Below are positions 33,751 through 43,244 of a stretch of 64,000 bases of DNA, one piece after another. The DNA lies in IMG/VR virus record IMGVR_UViG_3300031857_000065, positions 1-64,000 of that record. The stretch is one strand, 5' to 3'. Under the pieces are notes generated by a model. That model worked only from the letters and a program-made list of their open reading frames with translations, was not told the origin of the DNA and made no database searches. Every line of letters starts with the position of its first letter. The stretch's first letter is position 1. Source of the DNA: a virus. A program made the translations under genes and the position numbers.

Positions 33751-34491
33751 TTATAATGCGTTTATCCACGGAAGTTGAATATCTTGTTTATCTGGGTGAT
33801 TACTGTAGTCTAATCCTTGAATTGGGAATGATGTCGTTTCTAACTCAAAATTACCAAGCAGTCTTTTGTTTACGAAAGATAATTCGAGTACATGTGGAAA
33901 ATTTTGTATTTCCAAACCACGATTTCCCGTTTTACTCAAATTTAATGTAAAGGTGTTTCCCCAAGAATTACCGTGAATATGAAACAACAAAAGATCAGAA
34001 AATTGATTTTCAATCAAACTGATTAGTTTTTCTTGATGCTCTCTAACGTGTATATCGTGTACTTCTAGGATAAATCCTGCAATATTTGAACCCAATTTAA
34101 CATTATCAAACATAGTGTATTCAGATCCTTCTGCGTCAACTTTCAACAGAATATCTGATTTTCTATCTAGTAATACGTTTATCGGCATATTACCCTCATC
34201 ATATCCCACGTTATTCTTTATAAAGAAAATATCTTTATTGATATTATCTTTAAATTCGTGACACAGACCGCCACAAGAACACGTTCCGTCATATACTTCA
34301 ATTGGAGTCTTGAATTTATTGTACCAATCTCTTTCAAAAGAGTAATCAGAACCCAATCCAACAGTAATAAGTTTATTTGAAACTTCTGCAATTGTTTCGT
34401 TAATTATATAACCACCATCTCTGTTATCACCCAAACGCATTTTAGGTGAAAACACATTGTATACATTTAATGCTTCAATAATATTAGACAT
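33751..34491 (-). CDS. FkbM-like methyltransferase 1
   Basis: A 246-residue SAM-dependent methyltransferase of FkbM/METTL24-like type: MRLGDNRDGGYII near the N-terminus, LITVGLGSDYSFERDW (SAM loop), IEVYDGTC, and ILLKVDAEGSEYTMF, where the DxEGSE block is the FkbM signature. CSCGGLC after the SAM loop could bind a metal. Such enzymes O-methylate sugars or polyketides. It sits between glycosyltransferase genes with 3- to 12-base gaps, so a glycan methylation role is likely. One of two FkbM-type genes here. Confidence 0.75.
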   Translation of the reverse strand: MSNIIEALNVYNVFSPKMRLGDNRDGGYIINETIAEVSNKLITVGLGSDYSFERDWYNKFKTPIEVYDGTCSCGGLCHEFKDNINKDIFFIKNNVGYDEGNMPINVLLDRKSDILLKVDAEGSEYTMFDNVKLGSNIAGFILEVHDIHVREHQEKLISLIENQFSDLLLFHIHGNSWGNTFTLNLSKTGNRGLEIQNFPHVLELSFVNKRLLGNFELETTSFPIQGLDYSNHPDKQDIQLPWINAL

Positions 34492-34494
34492 ATT

Positions 34495-35319
34495 TTATCT
34501 CTCCAGATATCCAAGTTTATACCACATATTACTCACATCTTCCATATTTTTTTGAATAGATTGATTGGTTCTAAATGCATTACAACCGTGAATATCGGAC
34601 GTAATAGGAACCATTCTTATTACTGGGAATGTTTCTACGCGTGGTGAATTGTCTCCATTACAATTTTCACACTTCAACACTATCTTTTTTATATTTTTAT
34701 ATCCCATATAAGCAGACAACACAATATCATCATTCCAATGTTGTGCCATAAAGTTTTCTAAATCCTTTAAATCTTCAGAAAAAAATGATCTTAAATAAGA
34801 CACAGTTTTATATCCCTCTAACATTCTCACTCTTATATCTTCCGCTAACGATGTAACGAAATGTTGTCCACCGGTTGGATGAACGCCTCTATTGTCAGCC
34901 GGAAGTGATTCATTAATAGAACCCATTCCAGCATATCCTATGGCACATTCTTTATACTTCGTTTGAGCGTCTATGTGAGCTTGGACAAATCCATCGTTAT
35001 ATGCAAGATCATCGTCTACCGTTATAAGAATAGTATTCGGATCAGTTACACGTTTTAGTGTAGGATATATCTTTGTTATTGGACCGTAATCTTTACATCT
35101 AAACACTTTTAAATGTTTGTATGTTGATTGCCATTCTCTTAACCAATCGGGAACTGTTATTTGCTGACCTCTGTGTTCGTATGGAACATTTAAATGTACT
35201 TCGTAGTCAGCGTTTGATTGTTCTAATATCGTCTTTAAAGACGGACGAATTCCCCATTCAGAATCAACCTCAAATAATCTTCGAGGTAACGTTGTCATTG
35301 TTACGATAACCTTTGTCAT
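34495..35319 (-). CDS. GT-A glycosyltransferase with DDD motif
   Basis: A 274-residue GT-A-like enzyme. It opens VIVTMTTLPRRL with RPSLKTILEQSNADYEVHLNVP (the nucleotide-binding start) and has ILITVDDDLAYND, where DDD (102-104) fits the metal-binding DxD, then a QHWNDDIVLSAYMGY acceptor-side block. A CENCNGD cysteine pair lies near the C-terminus. Resembles bacterial and viral family-2-type transferases. Flanked by a methyltransferase and a GT-B transferase. Donor unknown. Confidence 0.68.
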   Translation of the reverse strand: MTKVIVTMTTLPRRLFEVDSEWGIRPSLKTILEQSNADYEVHLNVPYEHRGQQITVPDWLREWQSTYKHLKVFRCKDYGPITKIYPTLKRVTDPNTILITVDDDLAYNDGFVQAHIDAQTKYKECAIGYAGMGSINESLPADNRGVHPTGGQHFVTSLAEDIRVRMLEGYKTVSYLRSFFSEDLKDLENFMAQHWNDDIVLSAYMGYKNIKKIVLKCENCNGDNSPRVETFPVIRMVPITSDIHGCNAFRTNQSIQKNMEDVSNMWYKLGYLER

Positions 35320-35329
35320 ATCTATTATC

Positions 35330-36334
35330 TCAATTTAAAAAGTTTTTATTGAATCTGTCCATTATAATTTCTGCGGAGAAATTTCTGTAGCAGTTCCAAT
35401 CCTCATACTTTAAATATGTACCAAGGTTATTAATAATGTCATAAAGCTCTTCATAACTGTTATAAATTAATCCCTTGTCTCCTAAAATTTCCAGATGACA
35501 TCGTTCTCCCGATAATCCGTATGTTATTACAGGTTTATTTGCGCTACTAAATTCTGCCACAGCCATTCCGAACGTTTCTCCACCTCCTCTGGCGTGTAAC
35601 ATAGCATCGCATGTTTTAACAAACTTAGCCTTTCGAGTTAAATCCCACGTACCAGGCAACCATCTATAATTTTCATGCGTGTGTGTTATACCACGATGAG
35701 TACTTGGTATATTCATAAAAATAAAATAAATGTCATTACGTTCTGACAAGACTCTATCCATCACCATATGTACAAAATCAATATTAAATTCAGTTGGACC
35801 ACCATAACACCCAAACACCGTCGCTGTTTTTGGTATACCTAGCTCATCTCTTAAATCTTCGTCAACTACAGGCAACGGTTCAACGATATGAGGTACCGCG
35901 TGATTTTCTCTAGGTGAATATCCCATCGTCCCAGCCAACCAATCAGACACATACATATATCGATGTCCGTGTGGTTCATTAAACAAAAATACTGCGTGTA
36001 TTAAATTTTTGATATAATTTTCATCTAACATACCACCATCACGTTGTCCGGCTTTAATATAATAAAAATATTCAGCGTTATATTCTCTCAACATATGCGT
36101 CTGAACATCGTACAATCCACCCAATTCTCTACCGACTAGATGTACACGACCTGGAAACTGTTTTTCGAATTTATCTAGTGTAGACTTATCCCCTATATCT
36201 TCTCTAACAGCACTGTGTGAATATATGACACTACGATTTCCTAAAATTTCTTCGTTATATTTTGCATAAAGAAACATAGCAACACTAGTACCACGCAATC
36301 CTAGATTGTTATCCCAAAATCCTATAGTTTTCAT
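35330..36334 (-). CDS. GT-B glycosyltransferase (GT4-like)
   Basis: A 334-residue enzyme with a GT-B layout: N-terminal GFWDNNLGLRGTSVAMFLYAKY; a C-terminal Rossmann part beginning TATVFGCYGGPTEFNIDFVH; and the nucleotide-sugar signature ARGGGETFGMAVAEFSSANKPVI, containing the E-x7-E pair E253/E261 typical of retaining GT4 enzymes. It overlaps the GT10 gene by 4 bases (ATGA). Likely elongates the same glycan as its neighbours; donor unknown. Confidence 0.78.
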   Translation of the reverse strand: MKTIGFWDNNLGLRGTSVAMFLYAKYNEEILGNRSVIYSHSAVREDIGDKSTLDKFEKQFPGRVHLVGRELGGLYDVQTHMLREYNAEYFYYIKAGQRDGGMLDENYIKNLIHAVFLFNEPHGHRYMYVSDWLAGTMGYSPRENHAVPHIVEPLPVVDEDLRDELGIPKTATVFGCYGGPTEFNIDFVHMVMDRVLSERNDIYFIFMNIPSTHRGITHTHENYRWLPGTWDLTRKAKFVKTCDAMLHARGGGETFGMAVAEFSSANKPVITYGLSGERCHLEILGDKGLIYNSYEELYDIINNLGTYLKYEDWNCYRNFSAEIIMDRFNKNFLN

Positions 36335-37212
36335 ATACCACTCTCCGCTACTTCTATAATTTTTGTCATGAGATTAAATTCATTAAAAAATCTCTGTTTA
36401 ATTTTTAGTGCTTCTGGTAACATTTGTCGATAAAGTTCTTCTGCGTTTTCGTTTATATGTTTTAGTAGGTTGGCAATGCCATCTAAATCTTCTAAATCAT
36501 CTATTACAAAATACCCATTTTCAGGAAAAACCTCTTTGATATTTTTTGCACCGTAGTATATTGGGATGGTGTTTGTTAAAATTGCATCATAAAATTTTTC
36601 TGAAATGTAGTTTTGTTCTCTACTGTTTTCTATACCAATACTAAATCGATATGGTTTTAATCCTTCAATTTTTCTTGGGAGTCCACCAACGCAATTTGGA
36701 GAATCACAATCTCTGAATACATCTACCGATACACTCGAACGCATCAAGTATTGAGCTACATCATCTCGTTTATCGTATAGACATGAAGATATATTGTAAA
36801 TGTTTCTTTTATCCGACAATATACAACTGATATTTTTTGTTTTTTCGTAATCAATTTTGGTATCTTCTACAGTCCAATTTTCGCCACCAGCTCCGTAGAA
36901 CATATAGGTTGGACACTCAACTACTCTAGTCGAATCATCAAATATGTTTTTATCTTGAGCGAAGATTGTAGCATCAATACCCGAATTGTTTCTTTGTACG
37001 TTTCCCGACCAACACGGTTCCATATTAAAAATATATTTTTTTATTCCAGACGGTACGACTTGCGTTTCATATCCGCAATAAAAAATAACGTCAAATTCAT
37101 CACCGTGAACAAATTCTACATTTGTTAAATCTTGTCCTATATAAAATTGGTCAAATAATCGTTTTGTACCTTGTTCAGAAGAACACCAGTTTGGAAGAAA
37201 TTTAATTTTCAC
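36331..37212 (-). CDS. GT10-family fucosyltransferase
   Basis: A 293-residue protein carrying the alpha-1,3-fucosyltransferase (GT10) signature GLKPYRFSIGIENSREQNYISEKFYDAI (about 184-211) and TNTIPIYYGA, in the same order as in bacterial FucTs. GT10 enzymes transfer L-fucose from GDP-fucose to GlcNAc or glucose. The window also encodes GDP-L-fucose synthase at 40122-41039, so supply and use of GDP-fucose are both phage-encoded. ATGA overlap with the GT-B gene and 3 bases to the FkbM methyltransferase. Confidence 0.85.
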   Translation of the reverse strand: MKIKFLPNWCSSEQGTKRLFDQFYIGQDLTNVEFVHGDEFDVIFYCGYETQVVPSGIKKYIFNMEPCWSGNVQRNNSGIDATIFAQDKNIFDDSTRVVECPTYMFYGAGGENWTVEDTKIDYEKTKNISCILSDKRNIYNISSCLYDKRDDVAQYLMRSSVSVDVFRDCDSPNCVGGLPRKIEGLKPYRFSIGIENSREQNYISEKFYDAILTNTIPIYYGAKNIKEVFPENGYFVIDDLEDLDGIANLLKHINENAEELYRQMLPEALKIKQRFFNEFNLMTKIIEVAESGI

Positions 37213-37215
37213 AAC

Positions 37216-37890
37216 TTATCCTCTATAAAAAGAAATATTTACTTCATTATCTGCTGGGTCATTCGTGGACACTCGTATATCGTTAAATCCACATTGTTTT
37301 AAATACTCAATTGTTTCTTCTTTAGAATTTTGATTTTTATATAAAATGTCTGGTTTGTTTGCAGCTTCTACCGTTCCAGAATTTACTATATGAATGTAGT
37401 CTCCCAAACCTTTCAATACATTTAAATCTGATCCTTGTGTATCTACCCAAAGAAAATCAATATGGTCTATGTTATTTTGTTGTATAAAAGAATCCAATCT
37501 AATGACATTAACTTCTATTTCTTCCAGAACTAACATATCCGTTCTTCCGTACCAAGAATCCAATACATTATCCGACAATTCTAGTAAAGAACTACATCCA
37601 TGCCAATTATGTTCCACGAATTTATGAAAGTCTAAATCTACAAATGTTTGAATTTCTTTTTTTGATGGTTCGCCTGATATACGAAATGATGCCGTTCCAT
37701 TAAAATCAGAAACAGCAGTTTGTGTTACAACATAGTTAGGATAATCTTTTGTTTGTTGTTTTATGTAATTCACTAAAGCAGGAACAGGTTCAAATGCATA
37801 TACTCTAGCATCTGGATTTTTGCGTATAATTGGCACAGAACTATCACCATTATTTGCTCCTACATCAAAAAATATATATTGTTCGTTCAT
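37216..37890 (-). CDS. FkbM-like methyltransferase 2
   Basis: A 224-residue SAM-dependent methyltransferase: IFFDVGANNGDSSVPII (motif I, residues 6-22), VYAFEPVPALV (motif II), IEVNVIRLDSFI and FLWVDTQGSDLNVLKGL, the DxQGxD/E variant of the FkbM signature. Related to, but clearly different from, the enzyme at 33751-34491. ATGA overlap with the next upstream gene. Probably methylates a sugar hydroxyl of the phage glycan. Confidence 0.82.
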   Translation of the reverse strand: MNEQYIFFDVGANNGDSSVPIIRKNPDARVYAFEPVPALVNYIKQQTKDYPNYVVTQTAVSDFNGTASFRISGEPSKKEIQTFVDLDFHKFVEHNWHGCSSLLELSDNVLDSWYGRTDMLVLEEIEVNVIRLDSFIQQNNIDHIDFLWVDTQGSDLNVLKGLGDYIHIVNSGTVEAANKPDILYKNQNSKEETIEYLKQCGFNDIRVSTNDPADNEVNISFYRG

Positions 37891-38711
37891 GGTCTTAAGT
37901 CTCCGTACTCATCAATTCGTCGAATTAAACTTGCTGAAAAGTCTTTAGATGGTAACATAACTGTTTTTATTTTATTGTACCACACGTTCAACGACCAGAC
38001 TGTTTCTGGAATTGGTTTGTGCTTCCATTTGTGTGATTCACTACACAATAAATTATTTTTCATACACTCATCAAAGTAAAAATTTTTAATATTTAAAGCA
38101 TGTTTACAATTAGGATGTAGTATAAATCCAGTATCTATAAATCCATGATTATCTGGCCACGCTCTATCATCTCTATCACACCAAGAACACCAATAATCGG
38201 TATATGCGTATAATACTTCTTCATTTAAGATAGTTAAATCGGGAAATACATCTGGCTGTAAATCATATCTCCAGAAAACAATCCAATCATAATTTTCATC
38301 CCAATTCACCATATTAAATACTTTTTCGATTGAAATAAATTTATGAATTGGACCTAACATACTTTTATCTTCATAAAAAACTTCACACCCATTTGTAGTC
38401 GGATACAATTTTTTCAATGACTCAATGAAAATATTCTGCGAATCTTCCGTGCTATCAAATAATGGTTTATCTATTTGAAACTTTTTGGGATTGTATAAGT
38501 TATTAAACTTAATAGGAAATTGTTTATCTACGTCAAACTTATAAGACTGTGACCAGGGTGAACGATGTACTACATCGTGTGATTCCGCTTCGTCCCACCA
38601 CGCATGTGCATATACATCACAATCATATACGTCTAATATATGTTTTTTTATGTGTGGAAAAACTTCCTCATATAATCGTGGTTGACCTGAAAGCAGAAGT
38701 GCAATTTTCAT
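37887..38711 (-). CDS. Putative glycosyltransferase (MKIALLLSGQPR family)
   Basis: A 274-residue protein of a type often seen in viral and bacterial polysaccharide loci. It begins IALLLSGQPRLYEEVFPHIKKHI, has DCDVYAHAWWDE, YDWIVFWRYDLQPDVFPDL (a strand followed by an acidic pair, in place of DxD) and DTGFILHPNCKHALNI. I know the family only as glycosyltransferase-like; its sugar is unknown. Overlaps both neighbours by 4 bases, so it is tightly co-translated with two methyltransferase genes. Confidence 0.55.
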   Translation of the reverse strand: MKIALLLSGQPRLYEEVFPHIKKHILDVYDCDVYAHAWWDEAESHDVVHRSPWSQSYKFDVDKQFPIKFNNLYNPKKFQIDKPLFDSTEDSQNIFIESLKKLYPTTNGCEVFYEDKSMLGPIHKFISIEKVFNMVNWDENYDWIVFWRYDLQPDVFPDLTILNEEVLYAYTDYWCSWCDRDDRAWPDNHGFIDTGFILHPNCKHALNIKNFYFDECMKNNLLCSESHKWKHKPIPETVWSLNVWYNKIKTVMLPSKDFSASLIRRIDEYGDLRP

Positions 38712-39307
38712 ACAACTTTTTTATATGCGTGCTTATATCCTGTGGATTTGAACGTTTCAAATCCATTCTGCAAAATATATTCGTGAATAGTTTCATGTGG
38801 GTACTGTTCAACATCATCAAAAACTATTATACCATTTGTAGCTATTCTACTTTTAAAGAAATCAAATTCATCCTTAACGATATTCACTTCATGTGGTCCG
38901 TCAATAATTACTAACGCATATTTGTTATAAATACGTTCTTCGTTAATGTATACAGGAATACCATCAGAAAATCTTTTGAAAAACTGTGTGTCTGTCATAT
39001 TGAAAAACAAAAAGTATGTATTCAATTCATAAGACAATTGATGTATGTCTCGTAGAAACATATTTTTTACATTATTTGTATATCCCGCACTGTGTATACC
39101 ATTTATATCGTGATATGGAATGTCTCCGTATGGATCAACCGAAAGAAATATTCTATCTCGTTGATTCATTTCCGAAAATGTTTCCATAAGTAATTTGAGT
39201 CCACCACCTTGATACGATCCTAATTCACATACCAAACCTTCAATTTCCTTTACAGCAACACATGCATCCTTGATTACATAATAATCATTTCCATCGGTTT
39301 TTAACAT
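38708..39307 (-). CDS. Class I methyltransferase (TylF/Methyltransf_24-like)
   Basis: A 199-residue SAM-dependent methyltransferase: LVCELGSYQGGGLKLLMETF (motif I, about 25-44), FLSVDPYGDIPY (acidic motif II), YALVIIDGPHEVNIVKDEFDFF (post II) and TNGIIVFDDVEQYPH (motif III). The ELGSYQGGG loop and the IDGPH segment resemble macrocin-type O-methyltransferases, which methylate sugar hydroxyls. Supports methylation as part of the glycan made by this locus. Confidence 0.75.
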   Translation of the reverse strand: MLKTDGNDYYVIKDACVAVKEIEGLVCELGSYQGGGLKLLMETFSEMNQRDRIFLSVDPYGDIPYHDINGIHSAGYTNNVKNMFLRDIHQLSYELNTYFLFFNMTDTQFFKRFSDGIPVYINEERIYNKYALVIIDGPHEVNIVKDEFDFFKSRIATNGIIVFDDVEQYPHETIHEYILQNGFETFKSTGYKHAYKKVV

Positions 39308-39320
39308 AATTTATCTCATT

Positions 39321-40118
39321 TTATAATTTTGCTTTTTCCCAATTACTACCGTTATATTTTACACAAAATACATCGTGGTGAATATATGAATCAATTTCTG
39401 CTAATTTATAACCAGCAACTTTTACCCCAATACCCAACTCGAATGCTTCCATATCAGGACTACATGCGATGTACGGTTGTCCAATTTGAGATTCTAATTT
39501 TTCATTAAATTCAGCAATTTTATCTGACATAATCTGTAATTTATTATCTTCATTCTTTAAGAACAGTATGTGTTCACATGGCATTGGAGCATCTTCCCAC
39601 TCCGGTGGTACGGTATTCAAGTTTAAGTTATAAAAATTAAATTTGGCGCTAAACATATTTGCTATGCCTGAACAATGTTCTGTTAACTGTTGCAGGAAGT
39701 ATCCCGTACCAGATCTATTTACCATGCCGTTTTGGTTGTTTTCTTCTAGTTTGGTAATTGTTTCTGTTACCAATTCATTATCAACTGTTTTAAAGAATGA
39801 TGAATCGCAATCTAAATACAGAACATAATCGTATTTCGATGGTACATCTTTTAGTGCTAAAAATTTTAGTAATTGATTGAATGCACCAACCCAAACCTGT
39901 TTATCTTCCAACGTGTCTACAAATAAAGAAACTCTGTCACCATATTTTAATAATGCGTCGGAAAACAGTTCTGGTCTGTTTGTTGCTACTCGAATATCAA
40001 AATTCGTTTTTTCCATCGTAGAATCTATCAAACGATTGGCAAACGTTGCATATATCTCTGCACCATCCTTAATTTTATTGGGTTGAATAAAACATATAGT
40101 AGATACTAGTATTTTCAT
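39321..40118 (-). CDS. GT-A glycosyltransferase with DCD motif
   Basis: A 265-residue protein with GT-A features: N-terminal MKILVSTICFIQPN, RVATNRPELFSD, and YDYVLYLDCDSSFF, whose DCD (103-105) is a clear DxD metal motif following two hydrophobic strands. A late MPCEHILFLKNEDNKL block and SPDMEAFELGIGV lie near the acceptor side. Similar in style to hypothetical viral transferases. It lies 3 bases after the GDP-fucose synthase gene. Donor and acceptor unknown. Confidence 0.62.
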   Translation of the reverse strand: MKILVSTICFIQPNKIKDGAEIYATFANRLIDSTMEKTNFDIRVATNRPELFSDALLKYGDRVSLFVDTLEDKQVWVGAFNQLLKFLALKDVPSKYDYVLYLDCDSSFFKTVDNELVTETITKLEENNQNGMVNRSGTGYFLQQLTEHCSGIANMFSAKFNFYNLNLNTVPPEWEDAPMPCEHILFLKNEDNKLQIMSDKIAEFNEKLESQIGQPYIACSPDMEAFELGIGVKVAGYKLAEIDSYIHHDVFCVKYNGSNWEKAKL

Positions 40119-40121
40119 ATT

Positions 40122-41039
40122 TTACTTCCTACAGTTAGTGTAATTTTCTACAAACCACTCTACGGTATTTTTTATACCAACATCTAGAGGAGTATATTCT
40201 ATTGGACAAAGTGTTCTAACCACATTGGAATCGCTTGGCTTTCTGTATTGTCCGTCTTTTGACACATCTCCGTCAAATAGTAATTGTCCCTCATAACCTA
40301 TAGCATTAGAAATTAGCTCTGCTACCGATTTTATACTATATGATGTTTCTGATGAAACTATTAATGGTGTTGGTGTTGTGTAATTTTCTATAGCCCACGC
40401 TAATATTTTCCCTAAATCTTCAGCGTATATAAATTCCCGTTCTGCCAATCCAGTACCCATCATATTCATCAATGGTTGATTATTTATTTTATTCAAATAC
40501 ATCTTATGAATTAACGCAGGAATTACATGAGATTTTTCAAGATTAAATTGATCATATTTGCCATAAATATTTGTTGGGATAATCGTGGTCCAATCTGTTC
40601 CGTATTGTTTATTATATGTTCGTATTTGAACTTCTAACATGCGTTTTGCATAAGCATATCCAAAGTTGCTATGATGTGGTTCACCCTTATGAATTTTATC
40701 AGGCGTTAGAGGATACGTCACATCATCTGGGAATATACAAGTGGACAACATTCCAATTAAGTTTTGCACTTTAAATTTATGAGCACAGTTTAGTACATTT
40801 GCGTTCATCAACACATTATCTTCAAAAAACTCTACTGGGTATTTCATATTATACGTTATGCCACCTACTTTAGAAGCTAAATGGATAACGTGCGTTGGTC
40901 GATAGTAATAAAACAACGCCGCAGTATCTTCGTAACTAGTTAAATCGTAATCCTTTGAAGAAACATAATATGCGTCAGGAAGAGATTGTTTCAAGTTTTC
41001 TCCAACCAACCCAGTTCCACCTGTTACTAAAATTCTCAT
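40122..41039 (-). CDS. fcl: GDP-L-fucose synthase
   Basis: A 305-residue SDR epimerase-reductase that turns GDP-4-keto-6-deoxy-D-mannose into GDP-L-fucose with NADPH. Shared blocks with human and bacterial enzymes are GGTGLVG (7-13), HLASKVGGI (53-61), MLSTCIFPD (S99, C101), SNFGYAYAKRM with Y128 and K132, IPTNIYGKYDQF and SDSNVVRT. No GDP-mannose 4,6-dehydratase is visible in this window, so the precursor must come from the host or from elsewhere in the phage genome. Supplies GDP-fucose to the GT10 and O-fucosyltransferase-like domains. Confidence 0.92.
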   Translation of the reverse strand: MRILVTGGTGLVGENLKQSLPDAYYVSSKDYDLTSYEDTAALFYYYRPTHVIHLASKVGGITYNMKYPVEFFEDNVLMNANVLNCAHKFKVQNLIGMLSTCIFPDDVTYPLTPDKIHKGEPHHSNFGYAYAKRMLEVQIRTYNKQYGTDWTTIIPTNIYGKYDQFNLEKSHVIPALIHKMYLNKINNQPLMNMMGTGLAEREFIYAEDLGKILAWAIENYTTPTPLIVSSETSYSIKSVAELISNAIGYEGQLLFDGDVSKDGQYRKPSDSNVVRTLCPIEYTPLDVGIKNTVEWFVENYTNCRK

Positions 41040-41040
41040 A

Positions 41041-42000
41041 TTATTCTAACCCCAACCAATTAATTGTGTGTCTTACATTGTTCGGATACATAAGATATTT
41101 TTCATAATACTCTCTTGCATTAGTAGATACAAATCTTAAAAATTCTTTGTCATCTATTACTTCTAAATAACGTTGCTCTATTAACTTTGCGTGATGTTCT
41201 AATCCCATCCTATCTAATCCAACACCACAAGTACGTTGTTCTGTTGGTAAGTCATTCGGCCTATCTACTGAAATATAGTGTACATTTGGAATTAATGGTT
41301 CTTTAAGACTGCTAGCGAATTCAAAACGCAAAAACGGTATACCCATTCCCATATATTCAATATCTCTATAACACAACTCACCAACACCGCCTATGGATAA
41401 TCCGATTTCGTGATTAATTGCTTCGTTGAAATAATCATTTTGATTAATTGTTTGGCCTGATTCCAAGATAGATGGAGAAAAGTACTTTAAAATAGGACGG
41501 TCATCAATTTTACCACGAAAGTATAATTTTTTATTAAAATTGAGTATTAACTTTCTTTTATAAAAATATTCTTCTAAATTAGTCAATCCACTTTGAAAAT
41601 AAATCCATGGGGAATATTTACTGGTATGTGGATTTTCTACGTTGTGTTTAATAATTTGGTCTATGTACTGTGCCACCAATACTTTTTTTAAGTGTGGATT
41701 CTCTCTTTCAGCTATTACGTGTCCGGTCAATACATCACACGCTGTCAATATATAGAAGTCACCCGATTCTACGTTTTCTATAACGTAGTCTGATTCATAA
41801 ATTTCTAAATCACATTTTGCCTTTTTGAGTTTTATTGGCATTGGTATTGTATGGGCATGTTCGAAATATCTGTTTTCTTCAATTTCAAACGTTTTACCTA
41901 ACTCGTAAGTCAAAGCATCCCAAAAAAAATTATAATATCTATAATACCTAGTGTACTTGTTGCAGGAATTATGAATACGTAATTTTGTTTTGTGCTGCAT
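41041..42000 (-). CDS. Putative glycosyltransferase (GT-B-like, 319 aa)
   Basis: Start set at ATG 42000 (MQHKTKLRIHNSCNKYTRYY) because the upstream GT60-like gene ends at 42002; an in-frame extension to 42126 would run through that gene. Family uncertain. LTACDVLTGHVI, a KKVLVAQYIDQII strand-helix, and the C-terminal GGVGELCYRDIEYMGMGIPFLRFEF, with its acidic-Gly-Pro loop, resemble the nucleotide-sugar site of GT-B enzymes (E/D near GxP). Position between a GT60-like enzyme and GDP-fucose synthase supports a glycan role. Confidence 0.5.
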   Translation of the reverse strand: MQHKTKLRIHNSCNKYTRYYRYYNFFWDALTYELGKTFEIEENRYFEHAHTIPMPIKLKKAKCDLEIYESDYVIENVESGDFYILTACDVLTGHVIAERENPHLKKVLVAQYIDQIIKHNVENPHTSKYSPWIYFQSGLTNLEEYFYKRKLILNFNKKLYFRGKIDDRPILKYFSPSILESGQTINQNDYFNEAINHEIGLSIGGVGELCYRDIEYMGMGIPFLRFEFASSLKEPLIPNVHYISVDRPNDLPTEQRTCGVGLDRMGLEHHAKLIEQRYLEVIDDKEFLRFVSTNAREYYEKYLMYPNNVRHTINWLGLE

Positions 42001-42001
42001 T

Positions 42002-43243
42002 TTAGATATCTCCAACCAATCGATCACACCATCCGTGTGATTTAGAATGTGGCCAAACAATCCATCTGGCGGGTTTTGCCGTTGCGTGAAACTGTCTCCA
42101 CAATTTACAATATCCGTCAGGATCATTCTTCATTTGTATGATATCATCTTCTGTAGCATCGTGTCTATATATCTCGTTACCAAATTCATCTTCAAATGCT
42201 ACCGCCCAAAAATCATAGTCATTATACGGTACATATTGATATGGTAAATCAATACAATGTTTAAAAATTCTAAAGAATGGTTGATTTGGCGGGTTGGGTG
42301 GTTCACGATGTTCTAACGTATGTTTTTGTATACTTCTTGTAGAAAATTGTATTCCCGCATATTCTTCGTACTGCTGTAGTGTACGTTGTGTACCAAATCC
42401 AAATTCTCCAAAATCTTCATTAGGGTCATTCTCGTTATCCACGTTTAACAATCTTCTGTTACGTGCCAACGATTGATTATCCCAATTAGTCCAATCTGAT
42501 ATGTCGTCCCACGATTTACGAGGGCGGTGATTTCGTGAATATTCGTGCCACACTACAGGTTTATGTGCCGCAAACAAATCATATCCCCACGTATACGCTC
42601 GTGCGGCAATAGAAATTTCCTCACCGTGAAACAAGTAGTTCGGATCGTGAGGAACTTCTTTACAAAATTGTCCAAGTGTGAATCCAAAATGAGCGGAATA
42701 AAATCTACTTGGATATGGTAATTTACGATTTTTCCAATCAGGAATAACAGCGGGTATAAAAAATACTGCTCCAGCTGGAGTGAATCTGTCAAATGTTAAG
42801 AACCACGGGTCTGGTGCTCGTCCCGTGGGATCGTTATGTGGTTCATAACTTGACATATATGCAGTCAATAATGGTTTTTTATATCCTGCTTTTTGTAAAT
42901 CTTTGACCATCTTAATTAGCATACTATCCCAATTTTTAGCAAAACGATGATGTGAATCTAATTGTAGGGTATATGCTTCTCCGTTCCAATGTTGTTGGAT
43001 TTGATACCGTGCCCAACACGTTCCTTTTGTCTGTAGATGTGGAATATCTAGAATTATAAATCGTGAATCGTTTTTAAACTCATCTAAATTGTCCCAGACA
43101 TCTTCGTTAGAATGCTGCCACGCAATACAGAATCGAAGATTTTCCGGGTTCTTCGCATTGGATATACAATCACGAATAGTGGGTAGTAATTCTGGATCAC
43201 GGTATGCTGCAATTTGAACGAAAATATTTTTATTTTTTCTCAT
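42002..43243 (-). CDS. GT60-like glycosyltransferase with C-terminal extension (413 aa)
   Basis: Start set at ATG 43243 (MRKNKNIFVQIAAYRDPELL); an upstream TTG in the same frame lacks support. GT60 blocks: the N-terminal IAAYRDPELLPTIRDCI, GTCWARYQIQ, YTLQLDSHHRF (DSH 96-98), FHGEEISIAARAYTWGYDLFA, VVWHEYSRN and GFGTQRTLQQYEEYAGIQF. After about residue 310 there is an extra domain (YDFWAVAFEDEFGNEIYRHD ... RWIVWPHSKSHGWCDRL) shared with the next GT60 gene and absent from the 307-residue paralogue. It likely acts on the same glycoprotein or glycan; donor unknown. Confidence 0.87.
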   Translation of the reverse strand: MRKNKNIFVQIAAYRDPELLPTIRDCISNAKNPENLRFCIAWQHSNEDVWDNLDEFKNDSRFIILDIPHLQTKGTCWARYQIQQHWNGEAYTLQLDSHHRFAKNWDSMLIKMVKDLQKAGYKKPLLTAYMSSYEPHNDPTGRAPDPWFLTFDRFTPAGAVFFIPAVIPDWKNRKLPYPSRFYSAHFGFTLGQFCKEVPHDPNYLFHGEEISIAARAYTWGYDLFAAHKPVVWHEYSRNHRPRKSWDDISDWTNWDNQSLARNRRLLNVDNENDPNEDFGEFGFGTQRTLQQYEEYAGIQFSTRSIQKHTLEHREPPNPPNQPFFRIFKHCIDLPYQYVPYNDYDFWAVAFEDEFGNEIYRHDATEDDIIQMKNDPDGYCKLWRQFHATAKPARWIVWPHSKSHGWCDRLVGDI

Positions 43244-43244
43244 A

